A stretch of 53,045 nt of DNA from Xanthobacter autotrophicus (GTDB lineage Bacteria > Pseudomonadota > Alphaproteobacteria > Rhizobiales > Xanthobacteraceae): assembly GCF_030015065.1 (NCBI RefSeq), contig NZ_JAIVFN010000013.1:1-53045 (forward strand), written 5' to 3'. This document shows positions 21,670 to 29,246 of the stretch, piece by piece. Each line of letters begins with the position of its first letter. The first letter of the stretch is position 1. The translations under genes were made by a program, and so were the position numbers. Under the pieces are notes generated by a model, which was not told where the DNA came from, did not search any database, and saw only the letters and a list, made by a program, of their open reading frames with translations.

Positions 21670-23340
21670 ATGGCACCAACCGACGAACTGGTCTTCGCAC
21701 CCCTCGGCGGGGTTGGCGAGATCGGAATGAATCTCGGCCTGTACGGCTTCGGTCCCCGCAAGGCACGCACCTGGCTCATCGTCGATCTCGGCATGAGCTT
21801 CGCCGGCGAGGAGGCGCCCGGCGTCGATCTCGTCCTGCCCGACATCCGCTTCCTGGAGACCGAGCGGAAGAACATTGCGGGCCTCGTGCTCACCCATGGC
21901 CACGAGGACCATATCGGCGCCGTGCTGGACCTGTGGCCGCGCCTGAAATGCCCCATCTACACCACGGGCTTCACCGCCGGCCTGCTGGAGGCGAAGCGCG
22001 CCGGCGAGCCGGGGGCGCCATCCCAGCTGCCGATCACCGTGGTGCGGCGGGGCGCGCCGGTGGAGCTCGGACCGTTCTCGGTGGAGTTCATCCCCGTCGC
22101 CCATTCGATTCCGGACAGCCACGCCCTCGCCATCCGAACCAAGGCGGGGCTGGTGGTGCATACCGGCGATTGGAAGCTCGATCCCACCCCCGTCGTCGGC
22201 CTTCCCACCGACGTGGCCCGCCTCGCGGCGCTGGGCGACGAGGGCGTGCGCGCCATCATCTGCGATTCCACCAACGCCATCCGCGACGGCGTATCCCCCT
22301 CCGAGGCGGAGGTGGCAGCCTCGCTGCGGCAGATCGTCGGCAAGGCCAGGCACCGGGTGGCGTTCACCACCTTCTCGTCGAACGTGGCGCGCATCCGCGG
22401 CATCGCCGAGGCGGCGTACGCCAACGGGCGCGAGGTGGTGGTGGTGGGACGGGCACTGGAGCGCGTCATCGGCGTCGCCCGCGAGCAGGGCCTTCTGGAC
22501 GGCGTGCCGGCCTTTCGTTCGGCGGAGGCCTATGGCTACCTGCCGCGCGAGAAGGTGGTGGCCATCCTCACCGGAAGCCAGGGCGAGCCGCGCGCCGCGT
22601 TGCGCCGCATCGCCGACGACGATCATCCGGAGATCGCCCTGTCGCCCGGCGACCTCGTGGTGTTCTCCTCGCGCACCATTCCCGGCAACGAGAAGGTGGT
22701 GAACCACATCGTCAACGCCCTCATCAAAAGGGGCGTCGAGGTGCTGACCGACCGCCAGGCGCTGGTCCATGTGTCGGGCCACCCGCGCCGGGGCGAGCTC
22801 ACGGAAATGTACCGGCTGGTGCGCCCCCAGGTGGCGGTGCCGGTCCATGGCGAGGCGCTGCACCTCCACGAGCACGCGTTGCTCGCCAAGAGCCTCGGCG
22901 TGCCGGAGGTGGTCAATTGCTATGACGGGCACGTCATCCGCCTCGCCCCCGGCCCGGCCGAGCGGGTGGACGATGTGCCGTTCGGCCGCCTCTACAAGGA
23001 TGGCCGCCTGCTGATCGCCGACGGTGCCCGCTCCATCCCCGAGCGGCGCAAGCTCTCTTATGTGGGCGCGGTGTCGGTGGCCGTGGCGGTGGACCGGCAG
23101 GGCGGCCTTGCTGGCGACCCTTCGGTGGAGATCACCGGCATTCCCGAGCGCGGGGAGGGGGGCATCGACATGCTCGACCACGTGCTCGACACGGTGGTGG
23201 CGACGCTGGACGGCCTGCCCAAGGCCCGCCGCCGCGATCCCGACGCCCTGGCGGAGACGCTGGAGCGCGCGGTGCGCAGCGCGGTGAACGCGGTGTGGGG
23301 CAAGAAGCCGGTCTGCCACGTCCATATCCTGGAGGTGTGA
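21670..23340 (+). CDS. rnj: Ribonuclease J
   Basis: This 556-residue metallo-beta-lactamase/beta-CASP enzyme degrades and matures RNA from the 5' end. The zinc motif THGHEDHIG has His76, His78, Asp80 and His81. The first residues MAPTDELVFAPLGGVGEIGMN are family-typical. The beta-CASP region and the HVSGHPRRGEL motif (about 364-374) follow. The start at 21670 is chosen by homology of the N-terminus; the Shine-Dalgarno is weak. RNase J replaces much of the RNase E-independent 5' decay work in alphaproteobacteria. Confidence 0.95.
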   Translation: MAPTDELVFAPLGGVGEIGMNLGLYGFGPRKARTWLIVDLGMSFAGEEAPGVDLVLPDIRFLETERKNIAGLVLTHGHEDHIGAVLDLWPRLKCPIYTTGFTAGLLEAKRAGEPGAPSQLPITVVRRGAPVELGPFSVEFIPVAHSIPDSHALAIRTKAGLVVHTGDWKLDPTPVVGLPTDVARLAALGDEGVRAIICDSTNAIRDGVSPSEAEVAASLRQIVGKARHRVAFTTFSSNVARIRGIAEAAYANGREVVVVGRALERVIGVAREQGLLDGVPAFRSAEAYGYLPREKVVAILTGSQGEPRAALRRIADDDHPEIALSPGDLVVFSSRTIPGNEKVVNHIVNALIKRGVEVLTDRQALVHVSGHPRRGELTEMYRLVRPQVAVPVHGEALHLHEHALLAKSLGVPEVVNCYDGHVIRLAPGPAERVDDVPFGRLYKDGRLLIADGARSIPERRKLSYVGAVSVAVAVDRQGGLAGDPSVEITGIPERGEGGIDMLDHVLDTVVATLDGLPKARRRDPDALAETLERAVRSAVNAVWGKKPVCHVHILEV

Positions 23341-23430
23341 GCCGGCGTGCCGGCCTCGCCTTCGACCTCCGGCGTGTTCCGCGCCGGCCGTGCTTGCGGT
23401 ATGGATCGGTAGACCTGAGCGGAGGGAACC

Positions 23431-23835
23431 ATGATCGGACGTCTGAACCATGTGGCCATTGCGGTGCGCGACATCGCCGCCGCCTCTGCGCTTTATCGCG
23501 ACACGCTGGGCGCGGACGTCTCCGCCGCCGTGCCGCAGGAGGAGCACGGCGTGACCACGGTGTTCGTCACCCTGCCCAACACCAAGATCGAGTTCCTGGA
23601 GCCGCTGGGCGAGAACTCGCCCATCGCCAAGTTCCTGGAGCGTAATCCGGACGGCGGCATCCACCACATCTGCTACGAGGTGGACGACATCATCACCGCG
23701 CGCGACCAGCTCAAGGAAAAGGGCGCCCGGGTGCTGGGCTCCGGCGATCCCAAGATCGGCGCCCATGGCAAGCCGGTGCTGTTCCTGCATCCCAAGGATT
23801 TCAACGGCACCCTGGTGGAGCTGGAACAGGCCTGA
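23431..23835 (+). CDS. mce: Methylmalonyl-CoA epimerase
   Basis: This 134-residue vicinal-oxygen-chelate enzyme interconverts (S)- and (R)-methylmalonyl-CoA in propionyl-CoA metabolism. The metal ligands are visible in NHVAIAV (His7), GIHHICYEV (His78/79) and near the C-terminus LVELE. A good ribosome site GGAGGG lies 6 bases before ATG 23431. A separate mutase gene is not in this window. Confidence 0.94.
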   Translation: MIGRLNHVAIAVRDIAAASALYRDTLGADVSAAVPQEEHGVTTVFVTLPNTKIEFLEPLGENSPIAKFLERNPDGGIHHICYEVDDIITARDQLKEKGARVLGSGDPKIGAHGKPVLFLHPKDFNGTLVELEQA

Positions 23836-23939
23836 CCGGGCGGCGCGCTGCCGCCGGGCCGGCTGCCCGGGCGGCAGACCCGTTCCTCCGGATGATCCGG
23901 CCGTGCGTCCATTTCGCTCGAAAGCGCTTTAACTTAAGG

Positions 23940-23988
23940 AAAGAGAACGCGTTATCCGATCAGATCGTGGAGCGATCCGATCGGCGCG
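23940..23988 (+). repeat. Left copy of a 49-bp structured intergenic repeat
   Basis: The first 24 bases (AAAGAGAACGCGTT...) match the inverted copy at 24350-24373 in 23 of 24 positions. The last ten (GATCGGCGCG) match exactly. The 15-base middle differs but forms an equivalent hairpin (GATCG/CGATC). The element lies upstream of the DUF1467 start. Confidence 0.85.
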
Positions 23989-24022
23989 CGTACTTGCGGG
24001 AAACGCCAGCGAGGAACGTCTC

Positions 24023-24295
24023 GTGTCGATCGGTGCCGTTGTCGCCATCTATTTCATCGTCTGGTGGACCACCCTGTTCGCGGTGCTGCCCTGGGGCGTG
24101 CGCTCGCAGGCGGAGAGCCGGGACATCGTCCCCGGCACGGATCCGGGCGCTCCCGTTCGCCCTGCGCTGGTCAAGAAGGCGATCGCGACCACGCTGGTCG
24201 CCGCCGTGGTCACGGCGGGCATCGTGTGGCTCATGACCAGCGGCATCGTCTCGCTCGAAGACCTGCCGATGCCGTTCGACATCAAGGAAAATTGA
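24023..24295 (+). CDS. DUF1467 family small membrane protein
   Basis: This 90-residue protein starts at GTG 24023, 7 bases after GAGGAA. Two membrane helices (about 3-23 and 49-70) flank a cytoplasmic loop with the family motif FAVLPWGVRSQ. In Hyphomicrobiales and related orders this family often sits beside mce, as here. The function is unknown. The gene is flanked by two inverted copies of a 49-bp structured repeat (23940-23988 and 24325-24373). Confidence 0.9.
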   Translation: MSIGAVVAIYFIVWWTTLFAVLPWGVRSQAESRDIVPGTDPGAPVRPALVKKAIATTLVAAVVTAGIVWLMTSGIVSLEDLPMPFDIKEN

Positions 24296-24324
24296 ACGCT
24301 GTCCGATGCCGCCGGCCTAGAGCA

Positions 24325-24373
24325 CGCGCCGATCTGCTTGCATCGCAAGCTGATCGGACAACGCGTTCTCTTT
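24325..24373 (-). repeat. Right, inverted copy of the 49-bp structured repeat
   Basis: On the - strand this copy reads like the element at 23940-23988. Its middle hairpin is GCTTGC/GCAAGC, so the stem is kept while the sequence has changed. It lies 29 bases after the DUF1467 stop. Confidence 0.85.
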
Positions 24374-24380
24374 CTTGCGT

Positions 24381-24434
24381 TTAGAGGGCGATTCACCGAG
24401 CAAATTGGTTCAATTTGCTCGGATCGCGCTCTAA
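24381..24434. repeat. Long imperfect palindrome with perfect 12-bp core
   Basis: The core arms CCGAGCAAATTG (24396-24407) and CAATTTGCTCGG (24411-24422) flank a GTT loop. The outer arms TTAGAGGGCGAT and ATCGCGCTCTAA pair with one mismatch. This resembles intergenic palindromes common in rhizobial genomes and may act as a transcription terminator. It fills much of the 338-bp gap 24296-24633, where no gene is seen. Confidence 0.8.
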
Positions 24435-24633
24435 GGCGCCCGATGTCAGCACTTGCGGCAACGCGCGGGTCCTTGCGCGCGCCGATGGCCGCTCCGCCTG
24501 AAGGCGCGTTCGAGCACGCGGACCGGATATCGCGGCGGCGTTCCGGATGACCCGCGCGCAAAGCCTTTCGAGCAAGATCCGCCGCGTGAGACTTCTGCCG
24601 TCCTGGCCGGGCGCGCCGCCGCCTGCGGGGCTC

Positions 24634-26970
24634 TCAATGCAGCCGGATGCTGCCGGAAGGAGACGGGGCGGTGACGTTCGGCCCCTGCAGGGCGAGACGC
24701 AGGAAGCGTTCACTGGTGACCGCTCGGCCGAACAGGTAGCCCTGCCCGTAGCCGCATCCGCGCGCCTTCAGGAAGGTGCATTGCTCCGGGGCCTCGATGC
24801 CCTCGGCCACCACATCGAGGCCGAGCGCGCGGGCGATGGAGATGATGGCGGTGGCGATCTCCGCATCGGCGGCGCGGGGCAGATCGTGCACGAAGCTGCG
24901 GTCGATCTTCAGCTTCGAGATGGGAAAGCGCTTGAGATAGGCGAGGGACGAGTATCCGGTGCCGAAATCGTCGAGGGCGATGCGCACGCCGCTGTCGCGC
25001 ATGTCATGCAGCTTGCGCTCGGCCGCTGCGGCCGCCCCGAACAGCACATTCTCGGTGATCTCGACCTCCAGCCGCGCCGGGGCAAGTCCGGTGCGCCGAA
25101 GCACATCCTCCATATGCTCGCAAAGGCTGCCGCGCTGGAACTGACGCGGCGAGAGGTTCACGGCCATGAAGTCGAGGCTGGCGCCAGCCGCGATCCAGGA
25201 CGCCATCTGCTGGCACGCCTCCTCAAGCACCCAGTCGCCCAGGGGTTCGATGAGGCCGGTTTCCTCGGCGAGGGGAATGAAGCGATTGGGCGGGACGAGG
25301 CCGTGGGCCGGGCTCTGCCAGCGCACCAGAGCCTCGGCCCCGACGATGCGCCCGCTGGCGAGGTCCACCACCGGTTGGAAGTTGAGGCGGAATTCCTCGC
25401 GGGCGAGGCCGCGCCTGAGGTCGGCTTCCATTTCCATGCGGACGCGGGCGCTGCGGGTCAGGGCCTGGGTGTAGAAAGCATAGCTGCCACGCCCCTGGGC
25501 CTTCGCCTCGGCCAGCGCGGTATTGGCATGTTGCAGCAGCTGGGCGGCATCGTCGGCATCCTGCGGGTAGAGGCTGATGCCGACGCTCGCCCCCAGATAG
25601 ATCTCGCCGTCGCCGACGGGGAAGGGGCGCGCCAGCTCGTCCATCAGGCGGGTGGCGGCCATCGCCGCATCCTGGGGGTCGTCGATCTCCTCCAGGAGGA
25701 CGACGAACTCGTCGGCGCCGAAGTGCCCGATGGTGGCGTCGCCGACCAGCGCCGCCCGCACGCGCGCCGCGGCCAGTTTGAGCACCGTGTCGCCGGCCAT
25801 ATGGCCGAGGCTGTCATTCACCGTCTTGAAGCGGTCGATGTCGACAAAGAGCACCGCGCAGGTCTTGCCGGCCTGGCTCACCGCCAGATCGAGCACCGAG
25901 GCGAGCAGGGTTCGATTGGGCAGCTGGGTCAGGGGATCGTAATGGGCGATCCGGTCGAGCTCGAATTCCGAATGCTTGATCCGGGTGATGTCCTGGAAGG
26001 CGCCCACATAGTTCTGCGGGGTGCCCTTCTCGTCATAGACGGTGCTGATGTGGAGTTTCTGGAGAAAGATCTCGCCGTTCTTCCGGCGGTTCCAGATTTC
26101 GCCCTGCCAGCTTCCCGTGGCGATGAGCGTCGTCCACATGCTGCGGTAGAACTCCCGATCGTGCCGGCCCGAATGCATGATGCGCATGCTTTCGCCCTGG
26201 ATCTCGTCTTCAGCATAGCCGGTGATCTGCGAGAAGGCCGGGTTCACCGCGGAGATCACCGCATCGAGGTCGGTCACCACGAGGCCGTCGTGGGAGCTTG
26301 CGAACACGGCCGCGGCGAGGCGCAGGTGGCGCTCGCTCTGCTTTTCGGCCGTGACATCGGTGATCATGCCCACCACGCGGGTCGCCACGCCCTTGCTGTT
26401 CCGGGAGGCGAGGCCATACCACCGGAAGTCGCGGAAGGCTCCGTCCGGACGGCGCAGCCGGATGTCGAGATCGACGCTGCGCCCGCCCCCCCGGATGAGG
26501 TCCCTGCGGGCGGCGGCTACCTTGCGCCGGTCGCCGCCATGCCGCACCTGGCGCAAGGCCTGTCGCACCTCCATGGGGGTATCTGATCCGACGCCGAGCA
26601 TGTCCCGCGCCCGGGGGGAGAGATAGAGCCCGCCGCTGCGCACATCAATGTCGAACACGCCCTGATCCGAGCCCGTGACCGCAAGATGGAAGCGTTCCTC
26701 GCTCGCCCGCAGCGCCGCATTCTCGACCGGGCTGCCCTGCGCCGCGCGGCCGGGCTGGGTCGCGGCGCGTGCGCTGCGGATACGTCCCAGTGCGAGCGCC
26801 ACCGCCAGCAGCGCGAGGAGGCCGAGACCGAGAATCGCGGGCAGGGACCAGGTGCCGGCGCGCTCCATCGCCTGCCGCCATGGCTCGGTCGCTGCCGGGG
26901 CGGACTGCATGGCTGAAACCGCCAGACCCCCTGCGGCGATGGCGAGGAGCAGGACACCGCGCGCCTTCAT
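24634..26970 (-). CDS. PAS-GGDEF-EAL c-di-GMP signalling protein
   Basis: The product is 778 residues, with N-terminal membrane segments (about 6-22 and 43-62), two PAS domains (about 85-210 and 215-335), a GGDEF domain (about 340-500) and an EAL domain (about 515-765). The cyclase signature reads FGADEF at 417-422, so its second glycine is replaced by Ala419. The phosphodiesterase residues look intact: Glu546-Ala-Leu, Asn605, Glu637, Asp667-Asp668, Lys688 and Glu723. It probably hydrolyses c-di-GMP at the membrane under control of a PAS-sensed signal. Residual cyclase activity is possible. Confidence 0.93.
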   Translation of the reverse strand: MKARGVLLLAIAAGGLAVSAMQSAPAATEPWRQAMERAGTWSLPAILGLGLLALLAVALALGRIRSARAATQPGRAAQGSPVENAALRASEERFHLAVTGSDQGVFDIDVRSGGLYLSPRARDMLGVGSDTPMEVRQALRQVRHGGDRRKVAAARRDLIRGGGRSVDLDIRLRRPDGAFRDFRWYGLASRNSKGVATRVVGMITDVTAEKQSERHLRLAAAVFASSHDGLVVTDLDAVISAVNPAFSQITGYAEDEIQGESMRIMHSGRHDREFYRSMWTTLIATGSWQGEIWNRRKNGEIFLQKLHISTVYDEKGTPQNYVGAFQDITRIKHSEFELDRIAHYDPLTQLPNRTLLASVLDLAVSQAGKTCAVLFVDIDRFKTVNDSLGHMAGDTVLKLAAARVRAALVGDATIGHFGADEFVVLLEEIDDPQDAAMAATRLMDELARPFPVGDGEIYLGASVGISLYPQDADDAAQLLQHANTALAEAKAQGRGSYAFYTQALTRSARVRMEMEADLRRGLAREEFRLNFQPVVDLASGRIVGAEALVRWQSPAHGLVPPNRFIPLAEETGLIEPLGDWVLEEACQQMASWIAAGASLDFMAVNLSPRQFQRGSLCEHMEDVLRRTGLAPARLEVEITENVLFGAAAAAERKLHDMRDSGVRIALDDFGTGYSSLAYLKRFPISKLKIDRSFVHDLPRAADAEIATAIISIARALGLDVVAEGIEAPEQCTFLKARGCGYGQGYLFGRAVTSERFLRLALQGPNVTAPSPSGSIRLH

Positions 26971-27296
26971 GGTTCCATCGGTCTCGCGCTCCGCCCTGCG
27001 CTGGCCGCAGGAAGAACGGCCAAAGCAAGATCATGGCACTTTAATACCTCTATAGATTTGTCTATAGAGTTGTTCGACATGGAAAACAACGGCTAAGCTT
27101 GAATTCCGGCCATGCAGGCCTGCGGCACTTTTTCAACCGGGTTGCCGGGTCGAAGGCGATCAAGATCGTCTCCGGTGCGGGATTTACGGTCTCATTTTAC
27201 CAACGTGGCATATGGAACCTTGTGAGGGCGCCCATCATCCTCCATTTATGGGTCGTGCCCGCCGTCCTTGAAACGGCGCGGCTCGGAGATGTCCCC
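26971..27296. other. 326-bp divergent spacer between the c-di-GMP gene and the Fe-S carrier
   Basis: Both neighbours start outward from this region. It holds a 9-bp perfect inverted repeat with a 4-base loop (27048-27069). An open frame running into the + strand gene from 27099 has no Shine-Dalgarno or family-like sequence and is not called. Confidence 0.4.
27048..27069. promoter_or_regulatory. Inverted repeat CTCTATAGA-TTTG-TCTATAGAG
   Basis: This is a perfect 9-bp inverted repeat in an AT-rich patch, 78 bases upstream of the - strand c-di-GMP gene and 228 bases upstream of the + strand Fe-S gene. It could be an operator. As an RNA hairpin it would be weak. Confidence 0.4.
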
Positions 27297-27722
27297 ATGA
27301 GCGTTACTTCCGATACGTCTGCTGCTGCCCCCGCAAATGCACCGGCCAGGCGGAGCCTGCCGGCGGTCATCCGCATCACCGACACGGCCGCCGAGCGGCT
27401 GCGCGAGATCCTCGCCTCGGCGGAGCCGGGCACCGCGCTGCGTGTGAGCGTTGAAAACGGCGGCTGTGCCGGCATGTCCTACCGGATGGACTTCACCACC
27501 GAGGTCGCCCCCTTCGACACGGTCGTGGAGGACAAGGGCGTGAAGGTGGTGGTGGACGCAAAGGCCGTCCTGTTCCTGCTCGGCACCGAGATGGACTTCA
27601 AGACCGACAAGGTTTCCTCGCAGTTCGTCTTCAACAATCCCAACCAGACCTCGTCTTGCGGCTGCGGTGAATCCGTCGCCATCACGCCGGTGGCCGCGGC
27701 CGCGGTGGCGGGGCAGGGCTGA
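27297..27722 (+). CDS. A-type iron-sulfur cluster carrier (HesB/IscA/SufA family)
   Basis: The product is 141 residues. An N-terminal Ala/Pro stretch of about 25 residues precedes the HesB domain. The three cluster cysteines are present: one in GGCAGMSY and two in the C-terminal SCGCGES. VDAKAVLFLLGTEMDFK is typical of SufA/IscA proteins, which receive and pass on Fe-S clusters. Assignment to ErpA, IscA or SufA cannot be decided from sequence alone, so no symbol is given. The host also makes many Fe-S subunits for complex I nearby, but no link is shown. Confidence 0.92.
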   Translation: MSVTSDTSAAAPANAPARRSLPAVIRITDTAAERLREILASAEPGTALRVSVENGGCAGMSYRMDFTTEVAPFDTVVEDKGVKVVVDAKAVLFLLGTEMDFKTDKVSSQFVFNNPNQTSSCGCGESVAITPVAAAAVAGQG

Positions 27723-27848
27723 ACGCCGGCTTCATTCCCGGTTCAGCCGCCGTTCATCGACGTGGGGCCAAGGGAAGCGGGCGGCGAGCCGCCGGCGTGA
27801 GCGCGGGCGGTGATCGCCGCACCGGCTTCACAGCACAAAGGTGCCATC

Positions 27849-28310
27849 TTGACCCCACGTCCTCTCGCCGCCCTGCTGGCGAGCCCCATCTTCGGCGTTT
27901 TTGCCCGCCTGCTGCTCACCTTCATCTTCTGGGGCGCAGGCCTCGACAAGCTGATGAACTATCAGGCCACCCTGGAGGAAATGTCCTTCTTCGGCGTCGA
28001 GCCCGCCCGGCTGTTCGCGCCGGCAGTGATCGCGCTGCTTCTCGTCGGCTCGATCCTGGTGGTGGCTAACCGCGCGGCATGGCTGGGGTTCGGCATGCTG
28101 GGCGTGTTCACGGCGCTGACGATCCCCATCGCGCATCCCTTCTGGGCCATGGACGGCGAGCGGCGGCTGTTTGAATTCCACGTGGTGGTGGAACATGTCA
28201 GCCTCATCGGCGGACTTGTCGTGGGCGCGATCCTGTGCCGAAAGCTGGAACTGGAGCGCCTTGCACAGGGCTCGGCCCGCGCGCCGGCGGAAGGTGTGAA
28301 AGCCGTGTGA
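27849..28310 (+). CDS. DoxX-like membrane protein
   Basis: The product is about 153 residues from TTG 27849, which lies 5 bases after AAAGGTG. The other possible start is GTG 27810 (166 residues), with a poorer ribosome site. Four hydrophobic helices are visible. The first ends in FIFWGAGLDKLMNY, the DoxX/SURF4-like signature. A charged helix ends the protein. DoxX family members are small inner-membrane proteins linked in some bacteria to respiratory or redox functions. The specific role is unknown. Confidence 0.8.
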   Translation: MTPRPLAALLASPIFGVFARLLLTFIFWGAGLDKLMNYQATLEEMSFFGVEPARLFAPAVIALLLVGSILVVANRAAWLGFGMLGVFTALTIPIAHPFWAMDGERRLFEFHVVVEHVSLIGGLVVGAILCRKLELERLAQGSARAPAEGVKAV

Positions 28311-28389
28311 TGGCGAAAGGCGGCCGCGTTGCCCGCGGCTGCCTTCTTCCCTAAAGTCCCGCCCGGTCGGCATCACGCGCCCGGCCCGG

Positions 28390-28474
28390 GCGGACGTGGC
28401 GAAACCGGTAGACGCACGAGACTTAAAATCTTGCGCCGTAAGGCGTGCGGGTTCGAATCCCGCCGTCCGCACCA
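28390..28474 (+). tRNA. tRNA-Leu (anticodon UAA)
   Basis: This is an 85-base class II tRNA with acceptor stem GCGGACG/CGTCCGC, a long variable arm (GCGCCGTAAGGCG region), T-arm GGGTTCGAATCCC and an encoded CCA end. The anticodon loop CTTAAAA gives UAA. Its 3' end is the integration site of the phage-like element. The 17-base copy at 45976-45992 is the displaced end, and the gene itself stays intact. Confidence 0.97.
28458..28474. repeat. attL core, 17-bp direct repeat
   Basis: TCCCGCCGTCCGCACCA forms part of the T-arm, the acceptor stem and CCA of tRNA-Leu. It is identical to 45976-45992. The flanking bases differ on both sides, so 17 bases is the exact shared length. Confidence 0.95.
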
Positions 28475-28523
28475 TTTCAAAAAATTGTTTAAAATCAGAT
28501 ACTTAATCGTGGGTTTCGATTGA

Positions 28524-28557
28524 ATTCTGGGAAGAATTCGGGGAGAAATTCTGGGAA
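28524..28557 (+). repeat. Three arm-type repeats near attL, 12-bp period
   Basis: ATTCTGGGAA (28524), ATTCGGGGAG (28536) and ATTCTGGGAA (28548) recur at exactly 12-base steps, about 50 bases inside attL. Similar repeats lie inside attR. They are probably binding sites for the integrase arm domain or an excision factor. Confidence 0.65.
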
Positions 28558-28725
28558 ATTACGACATATTTTTGTAATTATTGCGTCGCACAATTTTGAT
28601 TGTTCTCTGTAACTGTGGTGTTGCGATTTGTGATGTTTCGCGCGAAACACCGCGCTTGGGATTAACGATTCCCCGGTATACGATTTTTGCAATGGTCGGC
28701 TGCTAAAAGCGCCGACAAAGAGAAA

Positions 28726-28748
28726 GGGCGCCGAACTAATCGGCGCCC
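28726..28748 (-). terminator. Hairpin terminator of the 38-aa gene
   Basis: The arms GGGCGCCGA (28726-28734) and TCGGCGCCC (28740-28748) flank loop ACTAA. On the - strand the hairpin is followed by TTTCTCTTT, giving an intrinsic terminator in that direction. Confidence 0.7.
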
Positions 28749-28822
28749 CTTCAGGGGGCATGTTAGGGCCTAGATTCCCGTCGCGGACCTAACCTTGCCG
28801 TCGCTCACGCGGGCTGCTTCCG

Positions 28823-28939
28823 TCAGCGACGGGGCAGTCCGCGGCAGTGCTCGCACACGCTCTCCCACCGACCAAAGCGCCGTCGCGTATAGTGCCGAAC
28901 GCGAACGGACTTGGGAAAGGTGCACTTCATACCGGACAT
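28823..28939 (-). CDS. Small Cys-containing basic protein, 38 aa
   Basis: ATG 28939 (or 28930) opens a 38-residue frame reading MSGMKCTFPKSVRV... with an Arg-rich centre (HYTRRRFGRW) and a CEHC pair near the end. The CxxC pair plus an earlier Cys suggests a small zinc-binding or nucleic-acid-binding protein. AAAGGCGG lies 6 bases upstream and a hairpin terminator follows. I do not recognise a named family. The shortness keeps confidence moderate. Confidence 0.55.
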   Translation of the reverse strand: MSGMKCTFPKSVRVRHYTRRRFGRWESVCEHCRGLPRR

Positions 28940-29246
28940 GGAAAACCGCCTTTCGACGCTAACTCCGGCATCCGGAGTCCTTCAGCACCCGGCCGAAGAT
29001 CGTAGGCAACTGTTAGACCGTTGGGTCTGCCGGGTGCCTCAAAGGAGGAAAGAGGTGATTCGCCTGTCCGAGAATGAAAATACCGCGAGATAGTTGCCGG
29101 GAAAAGTCCGCCGCTCTTTGCCGTGGGATAACCGGGGGAATGACGGGGATGATGAGGAATGTGATAAGAACAAATAGCGAACATATTCAAGCTGAAAAAA
29201 GGCGACACCGGGTGAGGGTGTCGCCTTGGCTCGGTAGACTCGTCAG
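28940..29246. other. 307-bp spacer inside the element
   Basis: It holds the terminator of the 186-aa gene (29199-29227). On the + strand there is a perfect-looking AAAGGAGG site (29040) before GTG 29055 that would encode only 12 residues. Nothing else is recognised. Confidence 0.4.
29199..29227 (-). terminator. Intrinsic terminator of the 186-aa gene
   Basis: The arms AAGGCGACACC (29199-29209) and GGTGTCGCCTT (29217-29227) form an 11-bp stem. On the - strand it is followed by TTTTTTCAG, a clear U-tract. It lies 20 bases past the stop at 29247. It is nearly identical in design to the hairpin at 29831-29858. Confidence 0.85.

Larger units (their letters stand above)
28475..28822. other. Gene-free left end of the element
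   Basis: This 348-bp AT-rich region carries three 12-bp-spaced arm-type repeats (28524-28557) and a hairpin terminator for the small gene to its right (28726-28748). No other gene is supported. Confidence 0.6.

Noticed and set aside
19253-23790. Two long antisense frames over nuoN, birA and rnj
   Set aside because: Same reason: opposite-strand openness only, no recognisable domains.
24547-26586. 679-codon + strand frame over the c-di-GMP gene
   Set aside because: The - strand protein has clear PAS, GGDEF and EAL motifs. This frame is its shadow.
29040-29093. AAAGGAGG before GTG encoding 12 residues, + strand
   Set aside because: A strong ribosome-site match, but the peptide is tiny, lies opposite to element transcription and shows no context for a leader.
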